This document shows positions 8,691-16,509 of a stretch of 38,697 nucleotides of DNA, piece after piece; within the stretch, counting starts at the first letter, position 1; the number at the start of each line of letters is the position of its first letter. This DNA is from DATNPX01 sp036702975 (GTDB taxonomy: Bacteria; Cyanobacteriota; Vampirovibrionia; Obscuribacterales; Obscuribacteraceae). The notes under the pieces were generated by a model. The model did not search any database and was not told the DNA's origin. It worked only from the letters and a program-made list of their open reading frames with translations. The DNA lies in contig DATNPX010000040.1 of assembly GCA_036702975.1 (NCBI GenBank), positions 1 to 38,697 of the forward strand. The letters run 5' to 3'. The position numbers and the translations under genes are program-made.

Positions 8691-9717
8691 TTCCGTATCT
8701 GAGCATGCGTCGCAAGCCGCCCTGCATAGCGCGGTTGCCCATCGAGTTACGCTGCTGTTGTTTGTTTTGGGCCATGACTTGCGGATTGCCGATCATCTGC
8801 TCCTTTTTCGCAAGTTGCTTATCGACCTGCCCGTTCGCATCTCGGTCGTCTTCATGCTTGTCGTATTTTTGCCGACCGTAATCAACATAGTTGGCTACAT
8901 CAAACTGCGTGTAGCGTTCGAAAGGTCGTTGCGCCATGCGCTGGTGCATGAGTTGATCGGTTGTCTGGAACGCTTCCCAGGGAATTTGAGCGCCTTTGAT
9001 ATTTGCCTGCGCAGCAAGCTGCGGATTCAAAATAGCGTCTGAATGATGCAAACGATTCTTCGCTTCGTACTTGGCGTCAAATCCTTGAAGATGGCTTCTC
9101 ATGCGGGTCGCCTGAGAATGCTGAGCAGCGTGCGCCATGTGCATCTGCGAGAACATTTGATTTTTCTGCGCACGAGACAAGTTGGGATTCAACCATACTT
9201 GATTCAACTGATTGGCGAGACCCATTTCAGAAACCAGATCAGCCGGATTCCAGTATCCCTGCAAACAGGTCAATACAGTGCCATCAGCAGAGAGCATGAA
9301 CATCTGAATGTTGTGAGGTCCCGCACCATTGGTGGTGTTAATGGCTTTGCCATCAACCTCATGTCGTCCTGAAATTCCACAGTAGGGTTCATTTGTGATG
9401 TCTTGCGTTCCACAAACGAAATAGTCTTTGAGAGCGGTGAAGGCTGGGTCCTGCGAGAGCGACACGGCTCTCAAGCTGTTACCGGCGCTTCACGTCGCGC
9501 CGCTGAGGTTGCCCAGCATGTGCATCCAGAAAACCATCTTTCCTTCGCGCTGAGCTTGATACTCAGCCTGAGACAAAGATGTATGCCAGTTGATCTAATG
9601 GGTCAATTGAGCGACATTATTCTCAGTTACATTACCCGACATAAGTCTGGGTGCTGCAAGAGCAGGTATCGAACTTGCGATGCAGAAAGTGGCGATTAAG
9701 ACGGACCAACTCTTCAT
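8674..9717 (-). CDS. Exported thioredoxin-like protein with in-frame TAG and TGA (putative selenoprotein)
   Basis: Read from the ATG at 9717-9715, one continuous frame begins with a signal peptide (MKSWSVLIATFCIASSIPALAAP). It meets TAG at codon 41 (9597-9595) and TGA at codon 76 (9492-9490), then stays open to the TAA at 8674. The part between the stops (WHTSLSQAEYQAQREGKMVF, then WMHMLGNLSGAT before the TGA) and after it (SAGNSLRAVSLSQDPAF, later QMFMLSADGTVLTCLQGYW) resembles a thioredoxin fold. The TGA falls about where the first Cys of CxxC would be (U-S-A-G). A hairpin suited to a SECIS follows the TGA, and selB lies at 23.6-25.5 kb, so UGA decoding as selenocysteine is plausible. The TAG is not explained by this: nonsense mutation, sequencing error or pseudogene are all possible. 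The C-terminal 150 residues are Gln/Met/basic-rich and unrecognised. If only unbroken sequence is accepted, the frame is 8674-9489, with a TTG at 9474. Confidence 0.6.
9454..9473 (-). promoter_or_regulatory. Candidate bacterial SECIS hairpin
   Basis: On the minus strand the arms GAGAGC and GCTCTC (plus one outer U-G pair) enclose the 6-nt loop CGTGTC. The loop begins 24 bases after the TGA at 9492-9490 and has a G in its second position. The published consensus for bacterial SECIS elements asks for an apical loop about 16-37 nt after UGA with a G in the first two loop bases, so this fits. It is a structural match only. Confidence 0.5.
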
Positions 9718-9922
9718 GTCGAGTTACTCGCGCGCAGAACTATTGTCAACCCTATTAATGCATAAAACCCAGCGCTGCGCCAGTCTTATTCACGAAAGCT
9801 GCACAACTTAAAACGAAGACCAGATCAAAGAAACTTGATATCGCAGTAAATCTGCCCGATTTTCGCAAAACATCAGATTTCGAGTACGATCTGGCGACAG
9901 GCTCCATAATGCGGAAAAAGAA

Positions 9923-11026
9923 TTGGATAAGACTGAGACAACGCAATACACGATCAAAGAAGTTCCCAAAAGTGATTTCAATCAAATCATCGATCTATGG
10001 TCACTCGCCTTCAATATAGAAGACGCTGACCCGATCACAGGCACACGCGCAGCCCGCGACAGAATCAGTTCATTGTGCCAGCAGGGCATGGACTACATTG
10101 TCGCCGCCTACGATGGTGACTACATCGCTGCTGTCGCAGCCGTAATTGAATTCCCAACTCACCTGGGAGATAAATGGGTAAGATGTGGTGGCATAGCTGG
10201 TGTCGCAACCCAGCCTCAGTATCGTCGTCAGAGGCTTATTAACAAGCTCCTGACTGATTGTATGCGGCAATTGCACAAACGAGAGGTGCCGTTATCTGCG
10301 CTCTGGCCTTTCGACTATGACTTCTACGCTTCGATGGGCTGGGCCATAACTGATGTTCGCTACAAGATAGACACCCTGACTGCGAAATTGAATAAAGTAA
10401 AAGGCAACGCGCGCCATTACAGGGCAGTCGATCTGGGCGAGCATCACGAAGCGAAAGCCGCTTACAAAAGATGGATCCAGAGATTCAACCTGAGCATGGA
10501 GCGCAGTCAGTTCAGATGGACGCAACTTTTATTTCCGCCAGGATCGCGGCGGCGCCTGTTTATTCACAAAGATGGTTACATGATCTGGAATCTCAGTGCC
10601 TCGTGCGACAAAATATTGCAGGTCACTGAATGGTGCTATTTGACAGACGAAGCGTTTCGCGACGGATTAGCACTGCTCGCCCAAATGGATTCCCAATATG
10701 ATCACGTAATCTGGCTTGCGCCAGAAATTGACACGCTCTACCGGATCGCAGGTCCCAGTAAAGCGCACCTGATCACACAAGCACCCGGGATGATGTCACG
10801 GGTGGTGCACGTAGATGCATTTATGGAAGCGATTGGCTCTACCTGCAAAGTGAACCTGGGCGATCCTCTGGGAGTGAGCGGTCCAGCCGATTGTGAAGAC
10901 GGCGCCAGCCCTGGAGCTCTGATTCAACACGTCACAGGTTTCTGGCAAAATCCTCAGGAAGGTTTGCCGCCCGAACTGTACAAAATCGCCAGCCAGTTTC
11001 CAAACTTTACAGCCGAGCAGTATTGA
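9923..11026 (+). CDS. Eis-like GNAT acetyltransferase
   Basis: This 367-residue protein matches the layout of the Eis family (enhanced intracellular survival), acetyl-CoA-dependent N-acetyltransferases with two GNAT-like domains and a sterol-carrier-like C-terminal domain. The N-terminal GNAT part contains the acetyl-CoA loop as VATQPQYRRQRLINKLL (V-x-x-x-P-x-x-R-x-x-x-L pattern), followed by LWPFDYDFYASMGW, typical of Eis proteins. In mycobacterial Eis the terminal carboxylate acts as general base; here the chain ends FPNFTAEQY, so a comparable role is possible. Natural substrates are unknown; aminoglycoside or protein lysine acetylation is known for relatives. The start is TTG at 9923 behind GGAAAAAG; no ATG lies in frame nearby. 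Confidence 0.8.
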   Translation: MDKTETTQYTIKEVPKSDFNQIIDLWSLAFNIEDADPITGTRAARDRISSLCQQGMDYIVAAYDGDYIAAVAAVIEFPTHLGDKWVRCGGIAGVATQPQYRRQRLINKLLTDCMRQLHKREVPLSALWPFDYDFYASMGWAITDVRYKIDTLTAKLNKVKGNARHYRAVDLGEHHEAKAAYKRWIQRFNLSMERSQFRWTQLLFPPGSRRRLFIHKDGYMIWNLSASCDKILQVTEWCYLTDEAFRDGLALLAQMDSQYDHVIWLAPEIDTLYRIAGPSKAHLITQAPGMMSRVVHVDAFMEAIGSTCKVNLGDPLGVSGPADCEDGASPGALIQHVTGFWQNPQEGLPPELYKIASQFPNFTAEQY

Positions 11027-11116
11027 ACGATCGACCATCTCAATCGTGCCTCAGACAATCTAGAATAGAATCTGAATATCTGCGAGCTGCCAACATTAGC
11101 ATCGCAATGGAAAATC

Positions 11117-12778
11117 ATGGTGCCTGACGACAATTCCCTCACTGTCACCCGCAAAACATGCACTGCCTGCAAAAAAGAATTTTTCGGCGGCGCCGGTGCT
11201 TGCCCGGACTGCGGTGCTACGGAGTTCGTGGAAGTAAAACGAGACGCTTTCATTGGCAAAGTTCTGGCGGGGCGTTATCAGGTTGAAAGCCTGCTTGGCA
11301 CAGGGGGAATGGGTGTTGTCTACAAAGCGTGGCAAGACAATTTAAAACGCCGGGTAGCCGTCAAGGTATTACGTCAGCAGTTCCTTGAGGACCAGACCAG
11401 CGTAAAACGCTTTCAGCAAGAGGCGATTGCGGCCAGCCGACTGGCGCATCCCAACATTGTGACGCTTCACGATTTCGGTTCAACCGAGGACGGCTACATA
11501 TACATGGTGATGGACATCATCAATGGGAAAAGCCTGGCTCAGGAGATACGAGAACGTCGATCGATTGGAGTGGAACGCACAATCAACATAGTTACACAAG
11601 TCTGCGATGCACTCGACCATGCCCATCGCAACGGTATTGTGCACAGAGACCTGAAACCAGGAAACATAATGCTGGTCGACTCTCCTGACGGTGCTGACGG
11701 AGTCAAATTAGTTGATTTTGGAATCGCAAAAGTACTGGAGAAAGACGAAGACCAGGAACTGACACAGAAGGGAGATGTATTCGGTAGTCCGCTTTACATG
11801 AGCCCCGAGCAATGTCTTGGTCACGACCTCGATGGACGGTCAGACATTTATTCGCTGGCGACCGTGATGTATGAGTGTTTGACAGGGTTGCCTCCGCACA
11901 AAGGCAGGAACGCTATCGAAACCATCGACAAGCAAATACATCAAGCACCATCATCTTTCGCGGAAGTGAGACCGGACATTTATATTCCGGAGCGTCTGGA
12001 AGCAGTCATTATGAAGGCTCTGGCGAAGTCGCCAAATTCCAGACAGCAGACAATGAAAGAACTGGCTACCGAATTGCAGGCGTCCGTTCCCAGAAAAAAC
12101 GAGGCCCTCAATCTCCGGGCGCGCATAGAGCCTGTCAATTCTGCCTCGATTCACAGTGGTTTCGTCAAACTGGGCCTGGTCGCCTTCATTTGTGTAGGAT
12201 TGGGAGCCGGTTTTCTCGCGCTGGGAAATTTAGGCGGGCTTAAGTCACCAACTGCCGTTCCGCCTCGAGGCAAGGCGAGCGACCAGGCGCCGAGTCATGG
12301 CAATTCTGCTAACGACGCAACCGGGGGAAAGAATGTGCAACAGCAGGAAATGGCTAGCCCAGATGGCAAACCTGTGACTGCGACTGTGACCACGACTGCT
12401 GCGACTGCGACCACCACTGCCACACCGAGCCCGACCGCGCCCACGACCACGACTGCGCCCACGGCTGTCATCCCGAACAAAGCTGCGGTGCCCTCAGACC
12501 ATGGTGGCTCTGTGCCGACCTCTAACCATGCAGCTTTGCCGCGGCCGAATCATAGTGATGCAGTGCCGTCCCCAAATCGATTGTCTCAAACGGAGAGCAG
12601 ATCCACGCATCGCACCATCAAATCGAAAGTGGCTGTGCCCAAACCACACGATTTGAAGGCAAACAAACCCAGCAAGGCTCACAGTGTTGCCAATCAAATC
12701 AAGCCGCCCAAAGTGAAATTATCTCAGGAAGCCTCTAAATGGTCGAAGCTGCAGAACCAGATACCGACCTCGGATTAA
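11117..12778 (+). CDS. Membrane Ser/Thr protein kinase with N-terminal zinc ribbon
   Basis: This is a Hanks-type kinase of 553 residues. A zinc ribbon opens the protein (Cys15, Cys18, Cys29, Cys32). The kinase domain covers about residues 53-325: glycine loop LLGTGGMGVVYKA, lysine VAVKVL, catalytic loop HRDLKPGN, DFG metal motif, and MSPEQ at the activation segment end. A membrane helix follows at about 352-375 (GFVKLGLVAFICVGLGAGFLA). The C-terminal about 180 residues would be extracytoplasmic and are Thr/Pro/Ala-rich, then Lys/Ser/His-rich; no PASTA or beta-propeller sensor domain is visible. It probably phosphorylates cytoplasmic substrates in response to envelope signals, but no substrate can be named. 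The next gene starts 35 bases later and encodes an exported protein, perhaps functionally linked. Confidence 0.93.
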   Translation: MVPDDNSLTVTRKTCTACKKEFFGGAGACPDCGATEFVEVKRDAFIGKVLAGRYQVESLLGTGGMGVVYKAWQDNLKRRVAVKVLRQQFLEDQTSVKRFQQEAIAASRLAHPNIVTLHDFGSTEDGYIYMVMDIINGKSLAQEIRERRSIGVERTINIVTQVCDALDHAHRNGIVHRDLKPGNIMLVDSPDGADGVKLVDFGIAKVLEKDEDQELTQKGDVFGSPLYMSPEQCLGHDLDGRSDIYSLATVMYECLTGLPPHKGRNAIETIDKQIHQAPSSFAEVRPDIYIPERLEAVIMKALAKSPNSRQQTMKELATELQASVPRKNEALNLRARIEPVNSASIHSGFVKLGLVAFICVGLGAGFLALGNLGGLKSPTAVPPRGKASDQAPSHGNSANDATGGKNVQQQEMASPDGKPVTATVTTTAATATTTATPSPTAPTTTTAPTAVIPNKAAVPSDHGGSVPTSNHAALPRPNHSDAVPSPNRLSQTESRSTHRTIKSKVAVPKPHDLKANKPSKAHSVANQIKPPKVKLSQEASKWSKLQNQIPTSD

Positions 12779-12813
12779 GTGAATTGTGAGCGAGGTACAA
12801 TGGGCCTTGAGCA

Positions 12814-14061
12814 GTGCATCGAGGTTTACTTAACTTGCGACGATTCTCGATTGCAAAAGCAGGGGTGCTGACAATACTTGTTTCAGCACTTTTTCCGGCT
12901 CTGTGCAGCAGTCTGAGCCTGCCTGACCTGGAGAAGTCGCTGCGGACGCAGAAAATCATCAGCCCCAGCATGCGTGTTTCCTCGACGCTTCAGGCAGGTA
13001 CTCTCACCTTTTCAATTTTTCCTGAAAAAGACACGAAAGAAACCACCGGCACTTTGAAAATTAGAGCGGTGCTGATCGCCAAAACGGTGATGAGTACTGA
13101 CAAAAACGTGCAGAAGGTCGAGGTCCAGTTCCACGAGAAGGAAAACACTGAGCACTACACGCAGATCCTCGTGCGGTCAGTGGATATCAAAGCGTTCAGT
13201 GCAGGAGTCACCTCCGAAGAAGAACTACTGAACGGATTACCAGTTAGCACTATTGGTGGTGGCAGCACAAGCGAGCAGGCGAAATCATCTGACGTAAGCG
13301 AACAATCATCTTCCGCAAAAGCGCCTGAACCTGATGTAGCCGCGGGCGCCAAGAGAGACGAGAGAGCAAAACTCTCAGCGAGAGTGAACGCTCTCAAATC
13401 CAAAGGCGTCGGGGTGAAACCGTTTCTCGCACAGCTGGAAGCGGTTGACGAGTTAGCCAGAGCAGGTGAATCGATACCGCTTTCCGAGAAACTAGAGCAG
13501 CTCGAATATAGCATCGCCGAGCAGGAAAAGATTCTCAGTGAGCGCGCCAAAGCGTCTGCAGCCGCTGCCGCAGCTGCGGCTCCTCCAAAGACCACGAAGA
13601 TGGCAGCCCGGCCGGCTCCGCCGCGTGCCACCCCCACCGGCGCTCCTCTCTCCCGCTACTCTAATCTGGCCAGCACATTAGCTTCATCGAGTGAAACGGC
13701 TCCGCTGTTGCGTCTTTTTGAGGGCTACGCGCAGCACATGAAGCAGAAATACAATATCGACGAACGCCTCATTCCCGAGCAAGGTCCTTACTGGCACGAG
13801 CGCTACAACCTGGCAATCATGATCCGCATCTATAGAGAAAAGGGATATGGTGACGCCATTATGCCTACGTGGATGGAATGTCAGCAGATGGCGAAGGCTG
13901 GGGACCAGGCTCAAACTGCATACAAAATGCAAACCGTAGCGCAAGCGCTGAAGTTGCCAGACCCAATCAAAAATGCAGGCTGGTATGAAACACAAGCCGA
14001 AGCCTACAAAAGGCAATTTCATGCTCGCCATGAAGAAGAAGAGCATCGCTCAGAGCGATGA
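12814..14061 (+). CDS. Exported coiled-coil protein of unknown function
   Basis: This 415-residue protein is not recognised. It starts with a basic region and a hydrophobic stretch (AGVLTILVSALFPALCSSLSL), which is a likely signal peptide, so it is probably exported. Residues of about 30-130 are predicted beta-rich (LQAGTLTFSIFPEKD), followed by a Ser/Ala/Glu-rich linker. A helical, probably coiled-coil part follows at about 185-250 (RAKLSARVNALKSKG, SEKLEQLEYSIAEQEKILSE), then an Ala8 run and a Pro-rich hinge. The C-terminal about 130 residues are helical and rich in aromatic and charged residues (GPYWHERYNLAIMIRIYREK). The start is taken as GTG at 12814. It follows the Ser/Thr kinase gene by 35 bases and may be in its operon. 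Confidence 0.7.
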   Translation: MHRGLLNLRRFSIAKAGVLTILVSALFPALCSSLSLPDLEKSLRTQKIISPSMRVSSTLQAGTLTFSIFPEKDTKETTGTLKIRAVLIAKTVMSTDKNVQKVEVQFHEKENTEHYTQILVRSVDIKAFSAGVTSEEELLNGLPVSTIGGGSTSEQAKSSDVSEQSSSAKAPEPDVAAGAKRDERAKLSARVNALKSKGVGVKPFLAQLEAVDELARAGESIPLSEKLEQLEYSIAEQEKILSERAKASAAAAAAAAPPKTTKMAARPAPPRATPTGAPLSRYSNLASTLASSSETAPLLRLFEGYAQHMKQKYNIDERLIPEQGPYWHERYNLAIMIRIYREKGYGDAIMPTWMECQQMAKAGDQAQTAYKMQTVAQALKLPDPIKNAGWYETQAEAYKRQFHARHEEEEHRSER

Positions 14062-14079
14062 GCTCAGGCAGCGCGCCGA

Positions 14080-15237
14080 CTACACAGTCGCTTTGAGAAC
14101 TTCTGCAGGAGCCAATTCAGTCAGGCAGGCAACAGTGCCATATTTGCAGGTCTTTGAATAACACGGCTGACACTCGAGGTTTAGATGCACGGTTTTGCAC
14201 TGGCTTCCATAAGGACCATTTCGCTTACCCGGAGTGCTGCCGAATACTCCAACGACTCTTGGAAGCCCGGTCGCAGCAGCTAGATGCAGCGGACCGGTGT
14301 CCGCGCCAATCACCAGTGAGCTGCGCTTGAACACCGAGATAAGGTCCAGCAGGGTCGTCTGACCAGTCAGGTTTAGCACCACTTGCTGAGGTCTTTTAGA
14401 CTCGATGCCGCGGGCGATGGCGTAGTTGGAGGTGATTTCAGAGGGTCCCCCGACCAGAATAAGCCGGCAAGCATTCTGGTCAGCAAGCTTCTCACCCAGC
14501 TCAATCCATTTGTCCTCGGGCCAGATTTTAGTCACCCAGGTGGTGCCCGGAATCAATACTATATTGATGGGAGCAGATCGCCCTGCCTCCAGATTTGGTA
14601 TTGCCCCCATCTGCGGTACTGATGCCACCTCTGGTGCGGCAGGCGTGGGGGAAATAAGTAACGCCGAAATCTTGACATCAACAGAAGAATCAAGCACAGG
14701 CAGGGGAAACTCAATCGGCAGCTCTTGAGGTTTTAAGCCCAAAATGGTGAGAGCAAACTCAGCAACCCTGAGGTTGAGTTCCACTACCGGCACGTCGTGT
14801 CCGAAGTAGTCTCCAACGTTGAGTTTATGAGTAAGGAATCGGTCGGCAAATTCCCGCGTGTCGTCGAACCCCGCCACCACCTTCGACCCTGTGGCGCGGG
14901 CCAGCAGACTGCTTTTGAGCAGCCCCTGCAGTTCCAGCACGGCATCATATCTGGCATCACGCAGTCCCTTGAAAAACGCCTCTGCCTCTGAGAAATTTTT
15001 CAGCCAGGTGCCGGGTTTACCGAGCTCTCGCATCCACTTCTTGCCACCAAAGATGATTACTTCGTCAATGGCGGGATTGTTTGATACCAGGTCGGCCGAT
15101 GCCTTTTCCACAAGCCATGTCACAGTGCATCCAGGCACCGCCCTTTTCAGAAAGGATGCGACAGGCAGGGCGTGTATCACGTCGCCGATTGCGCTCAGTT
15201 TGACGATAAGGAATTTCAAGGTCCTGGTGGCGGGCAT
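14080..15237 (-). CDS. Glycosyltransferase family 9 (heptosyltransferase-like) protein
   Basis: The 385-residue protein belongs to GT9, the ADP-heptose:LPS heptosyltransferase (WaaC/WaaF) family, which builds LPS inner core or related glycans at the cytoplasmic face of the inner membrane. Family landmarks are the N-terminal LIVKLSAIGDVIHALPV, the sugar-nucleotide region IVLIPGTTWVTKIWPEDKWIELGEKL and the C-terminal GADTGPLHLAAATGLPRVVGVFGSTPG, followed by Cys-rich CQPCYSKTCKYG. Length is slightly above the usual 320-360, mostly from an insert at about 210-230. The donor need not be heptose in this lineage. It converges with the exported-protein gene 18 bases away, and a 14-bp palindrome covers its start codon. 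Confidence 0.88.
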   Translation of the reverse strand: MPATRTLKFLIVKLSAIGDVIHALPVASFLKRAVPGCTVTWLVEKASADLVSNNPAIDEVIIFGGKKWMRELGKPGTWLKNFSEAEAFFKGLRDARYDAVLELQGLLKSSLLARATGSKVVAGFDDTREFADRFLTHKLNVGDYFGHDVPVVELNLRVAEFALTILGLKPQELPIEFPLPVLDSSVDVKISALLISPTPAAPEVASVPQMGAIPNLEAGRSAPINIVLIPGTTWVTKIWPEDKWIELGEKLADQNACRLILVGGPSEITSNYAIARGIESKRPQQVVLNLTGQTTLLDLISVFKRSSLVIGADTGPLHLAAATGLPRVVGVFGSTPGKRNGPYGSQCKTVHLNLECQPCYSKTCKYGTVACLTELAPAEVLKATV

Positions 15238-15243
15238 GCCCGC
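15230..15243 (-). promoter_or_regulatory. Palindrome covering the GT9 start codon
   Basis: GCGGGCATGCCCGC is a perfect 14-bp GC-rich palindrome whose centre contains the ATG (15237-15235). As DNA it could be a dimer-binding site. As RNA it could self-pair between molecules or compete with initiation. Function is not shown by the sequence. Confidence 0.35.
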
Positions 15244-15405
15244 GGATTAGATGGTGCGACTCAGTGCGCAGCTATTCTAAACCAGCCCTGACAAGTGCGG
15301 GCAATTTGTTGCGGGGCAAAAAAGTCACTTTTCTGGTAACCGCGGGGATGGGCGTCCGAATTTATCACCTCTTCAGGGCACCACATCTGGCCCCACGGGT
15401 GGTTA

Positions 15406-15472
15406 GGCACCACTTTTAGCAATACTCTGTAACTTTTAATCATGGGCGATACCAGCCATTAAAAGTGGTGCC
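15406..15472. repeat. 13-bp perfect inverted repeat
   Basis: GGCACCACTTTTA at 15406-15418 is the exact inverse of the sequence at 15460-15472, with a 41-bp spacer. The core GGCACCA recurs at 15377-15383 and 15528-15534. No transposase gene is present. It lies in the 496-bp region between the GT9 gene and the ribbon-helix-helix gene. Confidence 0.7.
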
Positions 15473-15575
15473 GCACCAGCAGTGGAGCGCGTTTCCCGAA
15501 TTAAGGCGCCGGTCAGGTTTAACAGAGGGCACCATTTGGTATATGTATTGCATGGCCACTGGATAGATCTTTTGA

Positions 15576-15674
15576 TACAATTGTTTTGCCACCTAAGATG
15601 GTGGTAGGTGGCATACCAAACCTCGGTCGCTCGGACCAACCCATGAGCGGCTCGCAAGGGCTAGTCACAGCCCT
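15576..15674 (+). promoter_or_regulatory. Putative -10 box and structured 5' leader
   Basis: TACAAT at 15576-15581 resembles a -10 box, though no good -35 is seen. It is followed directly by a 9-bp hairpin (arms TGCCACCTA and TAGGTGGCA, 15587-15613). A second hairpin lies downstream (AGGGCT/AGCCCT, 15657-15674). These lie within about 150 bases upstream of the small ribbon-helix-helix gene and look like an RNA leader with a possible regulatory role. Confidence 0.4.
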
Positions 15675-15733
15675 CGCACGTACTCGCTCGGAAATTTCTG
15701 AGCAACTATCCCCACAGTCCAAAGGAGAGAGAC

Positions 15734-16069
15734 ATGACAGGAAATGCCCGCAAACCTGCGAAAGCTAAAGCTAAATCAGCAGCTAAATCAGCTCGCCCAG
15801 CTAAGGCCGCTCACAAGAAAGTGAGCTTGGCTCGCAAGGTTGCTCCACGTAAGAGCGCTGCCAAACACACCAGCAAAGCAAAGGCACCATCGGCTTCTAA
15901 GTCTGATAGCGATTACACAAAGTTCAGCGGCAAATTCACAGTGCGTTTGCCAAAGTCTTTGCACCAGGCTCTCGTTGATCGCGCAGAAAAAGAAGGCGTC
16001 AGCCTCAACCTGTTCGTAACTAACGCTCTTTCAAGCAAAGTCGCAATTTCTGGCGGCAAGAAGAGATAG
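15734..16069 (+). CDS. Ribbon-helix-helix (HicB-like) protein with Lys/Ala-rich histone-like tail
   Basis: This 111-residue protein has two parts. Residues 1 to about 55 are Lys/Ala/Ser/Pro-rich with AK and KSA units, like the basic tails of bacterial histone-H1-like proteins. Residues of about 62-103 (SGKFTVRLPKSLHQALVDRA, then EKEGVSLNLFVTNALSS) form a ribbon-helix-helix motif of the type at the C-terminus of HicB antitoxins: one beta strand with alternating polar residues and two helices. No HicA toxin gene is next to it, so an antitoxin role is unlikely. A small DNA-binding, nucleoid-associated or autoregulatory protein is more probable. It has a strong ribosome-binding site (AAAGGAGAG, 8 bases before ATG), a structured leader and a strong terminator, so it is a well-expressed single-gene unit. 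Confidence 0.85.
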   Translation: MTGNARKPAKAKAKSAAKSARPAKAAHKKVSLARKVAPRKSAAKHTSKAKAPSASKSDSDYTKFSGKFTVRLPKSLHQALVDRAEKEGVSLNLFVTNALSSKVAISGGKKR

Positions 16070-16148
16070 TTCGAACCTATTTTGAAGCGCTCAGACATCC
16101 AGTAGTAATGGCTTGTCACAACCGCACGAAAGCAAAAAATTCAAAGAG

Positions 16149-16175
16149 GGAGATTCCGCGTGAGTCTCCTTTTTT
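16149..16175 (+). terminator. Rho-independent terminator
   Basis: GGAGATTC pairs with GAGTCTCC (8 bp, one G-U pair) around a 5-nt loop, followed at once by six Ts. It lies 80 bases after the ribbon-helix-helix gene and is a textbook intrinsic terminator. Confidence 0.9.
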
Positions 16176-16509
16176 GCATTTGGCGGTCTTGCTTCGGCAA
16201 GAAAACTCCTGCGCAGAAAATTGCTGCCCAAGATAACCATTGCTCAAAAGCAGAATCGCACCGCCGACCATAGCGCAGGAACGGAAACTCCTATTGATAA
16301 CATCTGTATTGAAACGAAGAAATTTTTAACGACTCGATATGTGAGCCGTCTAATGCGGGAACCATCCAGTGATCAGGAATTCCAGCCATTAAGCCATTCT
16401 CATCAAAATCCACTCCGCAACCTTATTTTGTGCACCTGTTATTCGCGTGACAAGACCAGTTAGACTCTGTCCGTCCATCAGATGAGTAGTTACCAGGTAT
16501 CAATCACGC
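16176..16509. other. Intergenic region with no recognised feature
   Basis: The 334 bases before the DegT gene hold only short open frames without family resemblance or ribosome-binding sites. The promoter of the 16.5-21.4 kb gene run should lie here, but no clear -35/-10 pair could be assigned. Confidence 0.5.

Noticed and set aside
9595..9597. TAG as pyrrolysine or a reassigned codon
   Set aside because: Other genes in the window end with TAG and no pyl gene was seen.
9721..9749. Promoter for the thioredoxin-like gene (TTGACA at 9749-9744)
   Set aside because: The -35 is perfect, but the hexamer 17 bases on is TAACTC, a poor -10, and it would give an almost leaderless transcript. Left uncalled.
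13155..13637. 160-codon minus-strand frame within the exported-protein gene
   Set aside because: It is an antisense shadow of Ala/Ser-rich coding sequence; the plus-strand frame has the signal peptide and expected codon pattern.
16221..16463. 80-codon open frame before the DegT gene
   Set aside because: No ribosome-binding site, no domain-like pattern and no codon bias like the neighbours.
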